The notes under the pieces are model-generated. The model saw only the letters and a program-made list of their open reading frames with translations, made no database searches and was not told the DNA's origin. Shown one piece after another: positions 25,688 through 34,908 of a DNA stretch of 51,088 bases. The DNA comes from Candidatus Aminicenantota bacterium. GTDB taxonomy: Bacteria > Acidobacteriota > Aminicenantia > UBA2199. Both the position numbers and the translations under genes were made by a program. Location of the stretch: positions 1 through 51,088 of the forward strand of contig JAPKZK010000034.1 of assembly GCA_026393835.1 (NCBI GenBank), written 5' to 3'. Each line of letters begins with the position of its first letter. Within the stretch, counting starts at the first letter, position 1.

Positions 25688-26143
25688 TTATTCCTCTTCT
25701 GAATGGGATACCAGACTTTTGAGCATAAAGCAAAGGAAAATGATCAATACCACAAAAGAAACCATCATCAAATATCCGAAAATCAGTCGTACCCGATTAT
25801 ATGTAGGGTTCCCGATTTCATTAATAGAACAGAAAACCCAAATCCCTCCGCCAATCAGCGCCAACGAAAAGACTCTTACAAGAATACTTAAATGGTCTAT
25901 AACGCATATCCTCTTTTTTTTTCTTGTTTGAAGCTTTTCCAAATCAAGTTTGCTCTTTTCAACTTCTAACACTCGTTGTTTAGTCCTTTCATCTTCCTGC
26001 TGTATTCTAAATTCTTCTATCTTAACTTCACATCTTTTCTGTTCGGTTTTTTCTTGCTCTGTTTCTAAATTAAACTGTTCCGGGCTTTTACATTCTTTTT
26101 GTTGCACCGCTTCACCAGCTTCTTTTTTCGCTATAGTAGCCAT
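25688..26143 (-). CDS. Small coiled-coil membrane protein
   Basis: This 151-residue protein has an N-terminal 80 residues that are very charged and predicted coiled coil (EQEKTEQKRCEVKIEEFRIQ). Two membrane helices follow (about 87-106 and 119-143) with a short loop. GGAG with an 8-nt spacer precedes the ATG. The stop abuts the ATG of the 608-residue gene, so the two are probably translated together. No family was recognised; co-assembly with the channel-like neighbour is plausible but unproven. Confidence 0.7.
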   Translation of the reverse strand: MATIAKKEAGEAVQQKECKSPEQFNLETEQEKTEQKRCEVKIEEFRIQQEDERTKQRVLEVEKSKLDLEKLQTRKKKRICVIDHLSILVRVFSLALIGGGIWVFCSINEIGNPTYNRVRLIFGYLMMVSFVVLIIFLCFMLKSLVSHSEEE

Positions 26144-26221
26144 GTTTTTTACTCCTTATATTTTTTTGTCATAGTCTAATTTACCAGATTTCACTTTTTT
26201 TATCAAGTCCCAGTTTACTTT

Positions 26222-26271
26222 CTCACCATTCTATTATTCACCAATCTACAATCACCACTCCACCACTCACC
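26222..26271. repeat. CCACTCACC-type minisatellite, tract 2
   Basis: A short tract (CACCAATC, CACCACTCC, ACCACTCACC) lies between the 140- and 151-residue genes and touches the stop codon of the former. Confidence 0.7.
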
Positions 26272-26693
26272 TAATGGTAATGTCTTTTTCGCTCCCTCAG
26301 TTCCGGAAATCGTTCTTCCAGGGCTTCGTATTCTTCTCGCCCCACCGCTGGGTTCGCCATAATTTCTTTGATTTTATTTACCAGACGGTCATACGTATAA
26401 GGAAGCACCAACCAGAACCGGCCTTCTGCTTCCAAATCTATTTCTCCGGCATAGAAGACAACCAGTGAGTTCATTCCCATAGCCTTTGCGAACTGGAAGC
26501 CCCTGGATTCCTCCGCGATAAATGCATCTACTAATATCAGATCGCATTTCATTGCTTTTTTATAGGTCATTTTCTGCTCATATGGCCCCAGGGTTGCAAA
26601 GTCGACATCATTGACATTCAAAGCAAAGGAGAGAAATCGGGCGATGGCCTGCGCCATTTCAGGATGATTTTGAATAATCAGGATTTTCATCAC
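26271..26693 (-). CDS. Single-domain pseudo-receiver
   Basis: This 140-residue protein has a receiver-like alternation of strands and helices: KILIIQNHPEMAQAIARFL, then CDLILVDAF with a possible acceptor Asp, then NSLVVFYAG and a C-terminal helix. The N-terminal Asp/Glu pair that binds magnesium in true receivers is replaced (QNH), so normal phosphorylation is doubtful. It starts 3 bp after the 350-residue gene. The opening motif is shared with the 284- and 608-residue proteins of the cluster. Confidence 0.7.
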   Translation of the reverse strand: MMKILIIQNHPEMAQAIARFLSFALNVNDVDFATLGPYEQKMTYKKAMKCDLILVDAFIAEESRGFQFAKAMGMNSLVVFYAGEIDLEAEGRFWLVLPYTYDRLVNKIKEIMANPAVGREEYEALEERFPELRERKRHYH

Positions 26694-26695
26694 TT

Positions 26696-27748
26696 TTAAA
26701 CCCTGGGATATTTATAAATTTTATCTAATTTTACCGTTAATCGCACGTACCAGATCGGGAAGTAGTATTCGTTTTTTTCAGCTTCGGGACCGAGATGATT
26801 TATCCAGAAATCCGATTGTTCCAGGTCCTTAATGTCGCCGGTAAAGACCTGTTTCAGGAACTCGTCCATACCCAGGAAAAAGTCAGATATTTTTAATCCC
26901 TTATCTATCCGCGTATAGTCGGCTGTAAGTCCCAGGTCGCTTTCTTTGAATAATTGTTTAAACATATTTTCCATCTCTTCTGAATGGCGCTTCGCAATAC
27001 TCAAAAGTGAAAATTGTTCCTCACCGGGCTTAGAAATTGTTTCCAGTTTTTGGTCGAATTTAATCCCAACTATAAGTTTTAACAGGTCGGCCAGGAGGTC
27101 ACGGAAGTGTTGAGGCTCATAACCGTGATAACTTTTATAACCTCTGTATATTTGCGATAAATGCTCAATTCTTTTTTCTTTAGCCATTTGTTTTAAAACA
27201 CTTAAATCAAAAATGACAGGAAGAAATAGATTATGGAAATCCAATATTATTTTTTCGATTTTTTTTTTTACGGCAAAGTGATCCCATATTTCATCAAAAA
27301 CAGCATCCTTTAGTTTGATGTTTTCAGGACTAGTTGTATTAACAAAGGCATTTTCGTTAAGGTAGGGAGATTCAAATAATAGACCATTGGGATTATTATC
27401 CTGAGCATACAATATCTCACCACCTCCGCCAAACTCTTCATAACCGATGAATTCAGGATGATCGATCAGATAATTTTGAAATTTCACTGGTTTATCGTGA
27501 ATAAAACATAGTTTTTCATTTGAACGATCTTTTAATTCCTCAATAAGGAATTTTCCTACTTTCTCAATCCTCTTTTCTTCATCATCTGATAGAAGTTGAA
27601 TAATCATAACTTCTTTCTCACAATCGTTTTCGCAGGAAAAATCGATAAACCAAAAATCTCCACCGGTATGATATTTTAAATTATGACCAGTCTCCGTCAA
27701 AAAGATTCTTTCCTTGATTTTCCATGTAATTATGATTTTTTTCCTCAC
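26696..27748 (-). CDS. Uncharacterised cytoplasmic protein
   Basis: This 350-residue protein has no signal peptide or membrane segment. The first half is alpha/beta with acidic stretches and a glycine patch (GYEEFGGGGEILYAQD). The second half is helical (QHFRDLLADLLKLIVGIKFD, AKRHSEEMENMFKQLF). The family was not recognised. It starts 12 bp after the large GHKL kinase gene and is probably co-translated with it, so it may be a dedicated partner or substrate of that kinase; this is context only. Confidence 0.7.
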   Translation of the reverse strand: MRKKIIITWKIKERIFLTETGHNLKYHTGGDFWFIDFSCENDCEKEVMIIQLLSDDEEKRIEKVGKFLIEELKDRSNEKLCFIHDKPVKFQNYLIDHPEFIGYEEFGGGGEILYAQDNNPNGLLFESPYLNENAFVNTTSPENIKLKDAVFDEIWDHFAVKKKIEKIILDFHNLFLPVIFDLSVLKQMAKEKRIEHLSQIYRGYKSYHGYEPQHFRDLLADLLKLIVGIKFDQKLETISKPGEEQFSLLSIAKRHSEEMENMFKQLFKESDLGLTADYTRIDKGLKISDFFLGMDEFLKQVFTGDIKDLEQSDFWINHLGPEAEKNEYYFPIWYVRLTVKLDKIYKYPRV

Positions 27749-27760
27749 AAATCCTCCTCA

Positions 27761-30700
27761 CTATGATCCAAATAATACTTTTACCAGGTTATATTTAACC
27801 GAGAAATCGTCTTTAAGCATTAGGCCATCCTCGATTGCATCTAACAGCATATCGATAGGCTTCATCATAATATGTTTGAGATATTTTTCTTCTATATTTT
27901 CAGTCCACAGCTCCCTGCCTCTACCTGTAGTGATTACCAATTTGGTTTGCTCATCTAACGGGCAATCGCTAAATAAATTTTTAATAAAAGATTCAAAATT
28001 CCGTTCATTGTATCCATTAAGCGATTCGATATAAGATAAATGTAAAATAATGAAGTTGTATTTGCCCTTCGTTAATGTGGATTTTAAATCGCCTGCATTT
28101 AGCTCTAATTCATCATGAATATCCAAAAATAAGTTATCCTTATACAATTCTTTTTTTCCCCTTTCGAATACTCTTTTATTTATCCTGTTGTCTATAATAA
28201 GGATTTTGGTGAGAAGTGATTCAACAAACTCATGTGTATAGCCATTTCGTTCAGCATCAGGTTTAATTGTTCCTTCAATAATTTGAATCTTAAGTTTTTC
28301 ACTTGAAACGCCATGATTCCTCACCTCAAGGATATTTTCGGAGGACTCCCTCCCATTCAGCACGCTTCCATGGGAAAAACGGATAATCTTGTCGTATTCT
28401 GCGTTGGTTTCATTTTCTCCGTGATACTCTTCAATTGCCCAATTACCATCTTTCTTTTCAATAACAAATATCGGGGTACTGGAACTGCCAATAGACAGCA
28501 GGAATCTTTGAATAATTTTCTCATTTTCGTTTATATCTTTTATCCACGTTTGATTCCAAAATTTGTATAGAAATCGTTTAATTTCACAACCGTCCTGATT
28601 TGGGGGTAAAGTTTTAGGAGTTTCAACAACAACCCCGAGCAATCTTTTATAGTTTTTATCAGTGCACTTCTCTGACAGGAATTCCAGGTTGAGCAAGCGA
28701 ATCAAGCCATTTTCGTATATTTTCATGCCCGATAAAGTGCTGCTTTGGGGGAGAATCGCGAAATTGAATCGGCTAACATTCTCATTCTCCAGGTCTGAAT
28801 CGGAATCTAATTTGATATAGATATCTCCTCTCCACAGATGCAGGCCCCGTTTCACACTTTTATCGCCCACTTTTATGCCTGGAATATCGATCCATGGTTG
28901 CTTAACCTCAACATTATCGTTTTTATAGATATAGTCTCTATTTTCCACATTCGTAAATCTCCCCGTAAACAGCATCGCCGCACAGATTTTATCTTGTGAA
29001 TTTCCACCTAATTTGGGTCTACCACTCGTTTCTATAATTGATTGAGTTTTGCATTCGTTTAATTTTTTTGCATCCTCCTTATCCAATTCCGTTTCATTTC
29101 CTAACCAGATAGTAAATTTGAATACTTTATCATCCAATTCCTCAATTGAAATATTAAATATAATTTTATCCATATGCTCATTATTTTTCTTGGTATGCTT
29201 GACATTACGGATAGTATTCTCGAATACGGTATAGAGAGCATGACGGCCAACGATACCACCGGGTAAAAACACCTGATAGTCGGATAATATCTTTCTTAAG
29301 TTTGAATATTTATCTCCTAAGCAAATATATTCAAATGGATTTTTTTTATCCTTCTTATCCTCCATCAAAGCTGTTATGTCAATGTTAATAAAGTTTTCTA
29401 GTTCTTCATGTTTATTTTTATCAGTCCTTTTTTTAAAGTCGATGTTGATCTCAATTTCATTAATTCCCTCTGAATCGGCAATAGTTCCCAGGAAAATCGG
29501 ATTCCATGAGAACTCAAAAAGGATGTCGTAAATGGTTTTTATTTCTCCTCCGAAGGTTGCATCTTTTAGGACCCCACTCCAAAAAGATGCCTTGCCTTGC
29601 AGGTATTTCAGATAAAGCATTATTTCATTATCCAGAGGTACGGGGAAAGTGGGTTTCTGCTTAATATTTGTTTTTTTGTGACCAATAGGCAATTCATTAT
29701 AGGCAAGTAAATCATTTCCCCATTCCATTTCGATATTTTTTAAAAGGTCAAACAAACTGAAATATTTTTTATTATATTCTTTACCCAATTTTTCAAAATC
29801 GTCATATATCTTTTTTATTATATCTTGAATATCATTTTTTGAAATTTCAAAATTATTCTTCGATAATCCTTCGTTGACAAATTTTTGTTCCATTAATTCC
29901 TGTCTTTTTTTATACAGCCATGTAACAGCACGCAAACTGTGGGCACTGATGTTGTGGGCAAAGGAATCGACTAGAATAGCGATAATTGCTATACGTATAT
30001 TCATCATGTCGGTTTCCAGTTTTATTTTCCGTTCGGTTTCCGCCTGGTGTGCATAGCGAGACCAGATATTTATGGTCGAGTCGAAGCGGGAAATAATCTC
30101 AGGGCTTAGTTCTTTCTTTCCGGCTATAGCAAGGACACTACCGGATAGAACGGTCCTTTTTCCCGGCATTGCCGGGAAATAATAATAATAGAAATTTTTA
30201 TTTTCGTTGATAATGTCCGACTCAAAAACTGTTGTTAGTACGACATATTTTGCAAATCCATCCATATTAATGTTTGAAATCCGGAGCACTTTGTTTAGTT
30301 TTTCATATAATTCCTGGAATTTTGTATCTTGTTTAAGTTCGGCTTTCTTTTTATCAAGTGTCTTTTCCAAATCATTTCCAATTTGATGGCTTGATTCTTC
30401 AACCTGTTCCAGGGATAAATTAATAGTTGATAATAAATCTTTTTCAAATAAAATAACATCATAAGCAAGATCTGCTTTTTGATCCGGATCATTTGTTATT
30501 AATAACAATTTTGGCAAGGCAGATTCTACAAAGATCAAAGGAGTAAGAGAAAATTGAATCCCAGTCGTGGATCCCTGGAACCAATTCCATGCTTTACTGA
30601 TCAGGTCTTTCCTTTCTTCATATATGAGGTCGTTCCGAAAGTGAACAGTAAATTCAGCCAGATTATAATCGGAATAATTGTAAGGTGCATGAAAAAGGTC

Positions 30701-31012
30701 CATCCACCGGAACTCCCATTCATCACCATTAGTACTATTGAAAAATTTTTTCCCACAATCACTTTTGATAAAATAGGAAAAAATAAATTTCAAAACCTTT
30801 AGAAGATTTGATATTTTCGCCTTATAAATCTTATTGCAGCTCGATTTTTCTTGATATAGAATTAATTTGGACCCGAATATTAAAAGGATTTCATATACTC
30901 TGTCGATGGAATCCAATTTCTCCTTTAATGGTTCTAGCAAAGTATCGGAATCCGTTATTTCAACATCTAAATCCGCTACGACTTTAAGAATACTTTCAAT
31001 ATCATTGTTCAT
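27761..31012 (-). CDS. Large divergent GHKL (histidine-kinase-like) protein with degenerate C-terminal receiver
   Basis: This protein has 1083 residues. The N-terminal about 330 residues are helical and novel. About 347-375 resemble a dimerisation H-box (DSFAHNISAHSLRAV). An ATPase core follows with an N-box at about 591-607 (HALYTVFENTIRNVKHTK) and a G2-like box near 668-685 (LGGNSQDKICAAML); the usual DxGxG motif is altered (WLGNET). The last about 130 residues resemble a receiver (ILIIDNRINKRV, YNFIILHLSYIESL, TKLVITTGRG, MMKPIDMLLDAI) without a clear acceptor Asp. The ATG at 31012 is chosen because GGAGG precedes it by 9 nt; it overlaps the methyltransferase gene by 11 bp. Whether it is an active kinase is open. 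Confidence 0.8.
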   Translation of the reverse strand: MNNDIESILKVVADLDVEITDSDTLLEPLKEKLDSIDRVYEILLIFGSKLILYQEKSSCNKIYKAKISNLLKVLKFIFSYFIKSDCGKKFFNSTNGDEWEFRWMDLFHAPYNYSDYNLAEFTVHFRNDLIYEERKDLISKAWNWFQGSTTGIQFSLTPLIFVESALPKLLLITNDPDQKADLAYDVILFEKDLLSTINLSLEQVEESSHQIGNDLEKTLDKKKAELKQDTKFQELYEKLNKVLRISNINMDGFAKYVVLTTVFESDIINENKNFYYYYFPAMPGKRTVLSGSVLAIAGKKELSPEIISRFDSTINIWSRYAHQAETERKIKLETDMMNIRIAIIAILVDSFAHNISAHSLRAVTWLYKKRQELMEQKFVNEGLSKNNFEISKNDIQDIIKKIYDDFEKLGKEYNKKYFSLFDLLKNIEMEWGNDLLAYNELPIGHKKTNIKQKPTFPVPLDNEIMLYLKYLQGKASFWSGVLKDATFGGEIKTIYDILFEFSWNPIFLGTIADSEGINEIEINIDFKKRTDKNKHEELENFINIDITALMEDKKDKKNPFEYICLGDKYSNLRKILSDYQVFLPGGIVGRHALYTVFENTIRNVKHTKKNNEHMDKIIFNISIEELDDKVFKFTIWLGNETELDKEDAKKLNECKTQSIIETSGRPKLGGNSQDKICAAMLFTGRFTNVENRDYIYKNDNVEVKQPWIDIPGIKVGDKSVKRGLHLWRGDIYIKLDSDSDLENENVSRFNFAILPQSSTLSGMKIYENGLIRLLNLEFLSEKCTDKNYKRLLGVVVETPKTLPPNQDGCEIKRFLYKFWNQTWIKDINENEKIIQRFLLSIGSSSTPIFVIEKKDGNWAIEEYHGENETNAEYDKIIRFSHGSVLNGRESSENILEVRNHGVSSEKLKIQIIEGTIKPDAERNGYTHEFVESLLTKILIIDNRINKRVFERGKKELYKDNLFLDIHDELELNAGDLKSTLTKGKYNFIILHLSYIESLNGYNERNFESFIKNLFSDCPLDEQTKLVITTGRGRELWTENIEEKYLKHIMMKPIDMLLDAIEDGLMLKDDFSVKYNLVKVLFGS

Positions 31013-32018
31013 AACCACCTTCCTCCCTTTTCTCCGCATAGATTAAGCAAACATCTTCGGAGATAGGAATATTCCTGGTATTTTCGAAAAAATCACCCAA
31101 CAGATGATCCCATTGGGGGATCGTTTTTATTGCCCCCTTTGTTTCGACAGAGAGGAGAAAATTGAGTAAGGCGCTTTGCAGTGGGTCATGTGGAAATCGA
31201 GTTAAGTAATCTATCAAAAACAACATCCCTTCATTATTAAGATAGCTGGAAATTTTTTTTAAGATGCAATGAATTTCCCTATCATCCCAATCCGAAAGGA
31301 CGAAGGAAAAAAACACGATATCTGCCTGGGGTAATTGGTCGGAAAAAAAGTCTTTTTTCACTAATTCGGCTCTATGGGATAGGCCATATTTAATGATGTT
31401 TTCACTGGCAGCCTCCAGGTTCAGGTCAACCAGGAAAGCATTGATATTTTTAAATTTTTCCATTACAAGTATGCTGGGCAATGCGCTTCCGCACCCGATG
31501 TCGAGCAAAGTCAATTTTTTATTTTTCGGGATAAAAGGCTCTATCATCGCTGGAACCTTCGTAATATATGGTCTTTCCACTACTTCAAGAGCTTTATGAA
31601 ACAATTTGTACTGGTCGGGCTTTGTTTTTAAATATTCGTAAAGGCTTTCCCCATATATAGTGCTCATGTTCCCTTTTAGTACATCAATGGATTTTTCCCA
31701 GAATGTCATCGTATGCAATTTCCATTTTATATAAGGGATAATGGATTCGGGAGAGTTTTTAATAAGGTATCTCCTGGCTGATGAAGATATCTTAAGAAAA
31801 TCGTTTTTGTCGATTCCTATTAGTTTCAGATTAATCAGCACTTCCAAGAATGCCGCCGAATGCGAACTCCGAATTTTGGTTTTTCCGATCATTTGATAAA
31901 GGGTTATTCTGTCTTTCTCAATGGTCTCGAAAATTTCCAGATCAATCCCAATATTAAGGATATGTATACCCATAAATGATCGCGACAGATAAATCAATTT
32001 CTTAAAATCCATATTCAT
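31002..32018 (-). CDS. O-methyltransferase-like protein (Methyltransf_2 class)
   Basis: This 338-residue protein has an N-terminal winged-helix/dimerisation part (about 1-100; SRSFMGIHILNIGIDLEIFE), then a Rossmann SAM-binding domain with LTLLDIGCGSALPSILV at about 170-186. An acidic strand end (AFLVDLN) follows, then ADIVFFSFVLSDWDDREIHCIL. This is the layout of small-molecule O-methyltransferases. The ATG at 32018 has GAGG 3 nt upstream, while an in-frame ATG at 32012 has better spacing (9 nt). It sits between the transporter binding protein and the GHKL kinase, an unusual place; it might modify the imported ligand or a signalling partner. Confidence 0.8.
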   Translation of the reverse strand: MNMDFKKLIYLSRSFMGIHILNIGIDLEIFETIEKDRITLYQMIGKTKIRSSHSAAFLEVLINLKLIGIDKNDFLKISSSARRYLIKNSPESIIPYIKWKLHTMTFWEKSIDVLKGNMSTIYGESLYEYLKTKPDQYKLFHKALEVVERPYITKVPAMIEPFIPKNKKLTLLDIGCGSALPSILVMEKFKNINAFLVDLNLEAASENIIKYGLSHRAELVKKDFFSDQLPQADIVFFSFVLSDWDDREIHCILKKISSYLNNEGMLFLIDYLTRFPHDPLQSALLNFLLSVETKGAIKTIPQWDHLLGDFFENTRNIPISEDVCLIYAEKREEGGYEQ

Positions 32019-32130
32019 TTTCCTCGCTATAATAATACACCTTTTCGTCTAAAAAAACCAGTACTGAAATTCCCAAAGATGGATAAATCATTTCCAGATA
32101 CGTCCTCCAGAGGCAGAGCACTTTCAGTTC

Positions 32131-33255
32131 CTATTCAATAATGATTCCCTTACCTCCTTTAACCTCTTTCACGATAAGCTGGTATTTTAGATCTCTGGAG
32201 AAGGGAATGCCGATTTTTCCATTTATACCTTCATATTCGCCTTTTTTTAAAAGTGATTCTCTTGCTTTTGCCGGGTCTCCGTTTTCAGCGACCAATTGTT
32301 TGATAATCATCATAATTCCGTCATATGTCATGGCAGCCAAAGGAGACGGTAACTTTCCCATTTTTTTTGAATATTCCTGTACAAATTCCTTTGTCTCACC
32401 TGTACCATTTTCGACATCATAAGGAATATCTGTAAAAATAACACCTTCAACGGATCCAGGGGAGATGGATAGCACATCATCATAAATAACTGAAGAACAA
32501 GCGAGTACTGTTCCAGTATAGTTCATTTCCCGAAGTTGTTTGATTATCAAACCCATGGCAGATCCATATCCGACAATGTAGACTGCCTCTGCTTTCGAGT
32601 TTATCAATTTTTGGATCACAGGTTTAAAATCTTTGGTTTCGGAACTATAGGAGTCGGTAAAAACCAATTCTCCATTTAATTCTTTTGCATATTTTTCAAA
32701 GGGATTCTTATAACCCAAACCATAATCGTTATTGATATAGAGTAGGCCAATTCTCTTAATATTTAATTTTTTGAGAGCATACTCCAGCACTTTTTCCGTT
32801 TCTTCTTCCGCTGTGGGGAAATTTCTAAATACAAATTGTGCCTTTTGGGTTACTTCTGGGTTTGCTGATATACTCAGCATAATAATTTTGTTTTCATCGA
32901 AGAGTTTTCCCAATGCAAGTGATGCACTAGAGGATTCCACTAAGATAAACCCAGGCTTTTGTGTTGAAAGCATCTTCTGAAATGCATTTATGGCATTTTT
33001 TACATCACTTTCGGTGTCCTCGACACTCAATTGAATTTGCCAATTTGGGTAGGATTCATGCAACTTTTTAACTGCTATTTCCGTGGCCGCTCTTTCATGT
33101 TGGCCAAATTCAGCCGACCATCCCGTTAACGGTAATATTGCCCCGATTTTGATTACTTTTTGCTCTGCTTCGTTCTTGCAGCCGGGGATGAAGAGAATGG
33201 TTATAAATACGAATACAACCAGCATTAAAATGCTGAATAATTTTGTTTTTTTCAT
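32131..33255 (-). CDS. Branched-chain-amino-acid-type ABC substrate-binding lipoprotein
   Basis: This 374-residue protein has a lipoprotein signal (MKKTKLFSILMLVVFVFITI, lipobox IPGC). A Leu/Ile/Val-binding type I periplasmic domain follows: IKIGAILPLTGWSAEFGQHE, FILVESSSASLALGKLFDEN, RIGLLYINNDYGLGY, AEAVYIVGYG. Ligand specificity cannot be read; the family also binds amides, urea and aromatics. The start is the ATG at 33255 with GGAGG 6 nt upstream; the frame is open further upstream but that extension lacks a site. It is separated from LivHMGF by the S23 and pseudo-receiver genes, although all run in one direction. Confidence 0.9.
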   Translation of the reverse strand: MKKTKLFSILMLVVFVFITILFIPGCKNEAEQKVIKIGAILPLTGWSAEFGQHERAATEIAVKKLHESYPNWQIQLSVEDTESDVKNAINAFQKMLSTQKPGFILVESSSASLALGKLFDENKIIMLSISANPEVTQKAQFVFRNFPTAEEETEKVLEYALKKLNIKRIGLLYINNDYGLGYKNPFEKYAKELNGELVFTDSYSSETKDFKPVIQKLINSKAEAVYIVGYGSAMGLIIKQLREMNYTGTVLACSSVIYDDVLSISPGSVEGVIFTDIPYDVENGTGETKEFVQEYSKKMGKLPSPLAAMTYDGIMMIIKQLVAENGDPAKARESLLKKGEYEGINGKIGIPFSRDLKYQLIVKEVKGGKGIIIE

Positions 33256-33417
33256 GGTAATCCTCCTTTTATTGTTATGTTTTTCTAAAACATCTTTTTG
33301 TTTCATTTTTTCCTCCGGTACTATTGCAGCACTGATTGAAATTTTTTCCCTGCAATTTAATTGCCACCCTTGGGGATGCAAGATGTCCTTTTTTGTGATT
33401 GGTGAGCAGTGAGAGAT

Positions 33418-34272
33418 TCATTGAACACCTCCTTGAAGGAATTTTTCCAGGTTGAGAAAGAATGAGTAAATAGACGATGTCTGGGTCTGGATAAGAGGCA
33501 GAAGACGACTCAAGGTTTCCAGGGATTCTGTTCCCTGGATAACTGTGCCCTCAAGCTCATCCAATAAGCTTTCCAATTCCTTGACGGCTACAAATAACGG
33601 ATCTACCTCCGGCAGCATCGAAAGAAACGCATGATGCCGGGGCTCTTTTTGTTGAAACTCCTTGAACCGGGCTATGCCCGGATCGATGACATCCGGCTTA
33701 AAGTTTGCCGGTACTTGCTTGCCCGAAGTCTTTTTCCGGGCGATATACTGCGACGCATTGGCAAAGGTCATGTGGAAACCGGCTGCCAGATCATACAACG
33801 ACTCTCCGCCGTGGGGTTTGAGTATGCCGGTCAAATGGCCGCGGGTGTTGTCAAAATAGGGCACTTTACCAAAATCAATATCTGTACTGAACCGCCCTTG
33901 CCAATTAAGTTGCATGAAATCTTCCCAATTGATCAGGTTGCAGGAGAAGTCGGTCGATCCAAGGGTAAAGGCATAGACCTGGATATGTTGGCGAAGACCA
34001 AAAGCAAACCAGAGGGGATAAAGACTGCAAATGTCTGAATCGATAAGCATTTCATTGAAGATGATGATTGGTGAGTGGTGAGTGGTAGATTGGTAGAATG
34101 GTGATTGGTGATTGGGGATTGGTAATTGGTAGGTGGTAATGTTTGTGTTATGGACGTATTTGAAGTAGCGTGCGATCGAGGCATTTAGCTCTGGGTCCTG
34201 GGAGATGAATATTGGAGGAGTGGTTATTGGTGAGTGGTTATTGGTGATTGGGGCGGGGGGGAGGGGGGTCAT
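33418..34272 (-). CDS. Pseudo-receiver protein carrying minisatellite-coded insertions
   Basis: This 284-residue protein opens with minisatellite-coded residues (4-20, PITNNHSPITTPP) followed by a receiver-like module, PIFISQDPELNASIARYFKY, without the acidic pair. A second repeat-coded insert (about 50-69, LPIPNHQSPFYQSTTHHSPI) interrupts it before IIFNEMLIDSD. The rest is unassigned and ends in helices (VKELESLLDELEGTVIQ). The first codon overlaps the stop of the S23-type gene (ATGA), and the ribosome binding site (GGAG) lies within that gene. The protein still reads through, so the inserts seem tolerated. Confidence 0.65.
   Translation of the reverse strand: MTPLPPAPITNNHSPITTPPIFISQDPELNASIARYFKYVHNTNITTYQLPIPNHQSPFYQSTTHHSPIIIFNEMLIDSDICSLYPLWFAFGLRQHIQVYAFTLGSTDFSCNLINWEDFMQLNWQGRFSTDIDFGKVPYFDNTRGHLTGILKPHGGESLYDLAAGFHMTFANASQYIARKKTSGKQVPANFKPDVIDPGIARFKEFQQKEPRHHAFLSMLPEVDPLFVAVKELESLLDELEGTVIQGTESLETLSRLLPLIQTQTSSIYSFFLNLEKFLQGGVQ
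34066..34262. repeat. CCACTCACC-type minisatellite, tracts 3 and 4 inside a coding region
   Basis: Two tracts (about 34066-34140 and 34212-34262) of TGGTGAGTGG/TGATTGGTGA units lie in frame within the 284-residue gene, separated by about 70 bp of ordinary coding sequence. Confidence 0.75.
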
Positions 34273-34652
34273 AGGGTCTCCTTTTGCTTTTTTAAGTAAG
34301 AGATATAACCGTTTATTTTTTCAATCAATCTGTAAGATTCTTCTTTTAATGGGATTATTTCAGATTCGTCAAAATATTTTTCATCGAGGCACACATTCAA
34401 ATCATCGATGACCTCTTCCACAGAACCTCGCGATACTCTACAGTACTGGATAGATTCCTGGAAATGCCATCGCCCATGCCCTTCAGCGATGTTATTACTA
34501 ATCGACAAAGCGGCCCGTCTCATCTGGGGAACCAATACATATATCTCCTCCTTGGGAAGCCTTTTAATTAAATCATACACCTTTTTTCTAAATTCCCTGG
34601 CCATCTTATACAACTCAAAATCCTCTAACTTATACCTATTACTATTATCCAT
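34269..34652 (-). CDS. Four-helix-bundle protein (S23/23S rRNA intervening-sequence type)
   Basis: This protein of about 127 residues is typical of the family encoded by 23S rRNA intervening sequences and also found at chromosomal sites: YKLEDFELYKMAREFRKKVY, DLIKRLPKEEIYVLVPQMRR, AALSISNNIAEGHGR, and ESIQYCRVSRGSVEEVIDDL. The family folds as a four-helix bundle that can form pentamers and is related to DGR Avd proteins. The ATG at 34652 matches the start of the deleted copy at 35825; an in-frame ATG at 34658 is possible. Minisatellite flanks it on both sides. It interrupts the transporter operon, so it is probably an insertion, not part of the pathway. Confidence 0.85.
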   Translation of the reverse strand: MDNSNRYKLEDFELYKMAREFRKKVYDLIKRLPKEEIYVLVPQMRRAALSISNNIAEGHGRWHFQESIQYCRVSRGSVEEVIDDLNVCLDEKYFDESEIIPLKEESYRLIEKINGYISYLKKQKETL

Positions 34653-34908
34653 TACCATTCACCACTCACCAATCTTTCTTTCACCAATCCACCACTCACC
34701 AATAACCACTCTACTCTGGTGACTGGTGAGTGGTGACTGGTGACTGGTAATAAAGTGTCCTTCGGACAATTTAAAACGCCTGCGGCGAAAAAGCAATCCT
34801 TTATGAAATCCATTCATTTCAAAATCTACCATTTTACCACTCACCAATCTTTCTTTTACCAATCTACCACTCCACCAATCACCAATCACCAATTCACCAC
34901 TCACCATC
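34653..34908. repeat. CCACTCACC-type minisatellite, tracts 5 and 6, with a short unique middle
   Basis: Repeats at about 34653-34745 and 34838-34905 flank about 90 bp holding two small hairpins (GTCCTTCGGAC and CGCCTGCGGCG). A frame across the region exists but is a product of the repeats; I see no gene between LivF and the S23-type gene. Confidence 0.7.
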
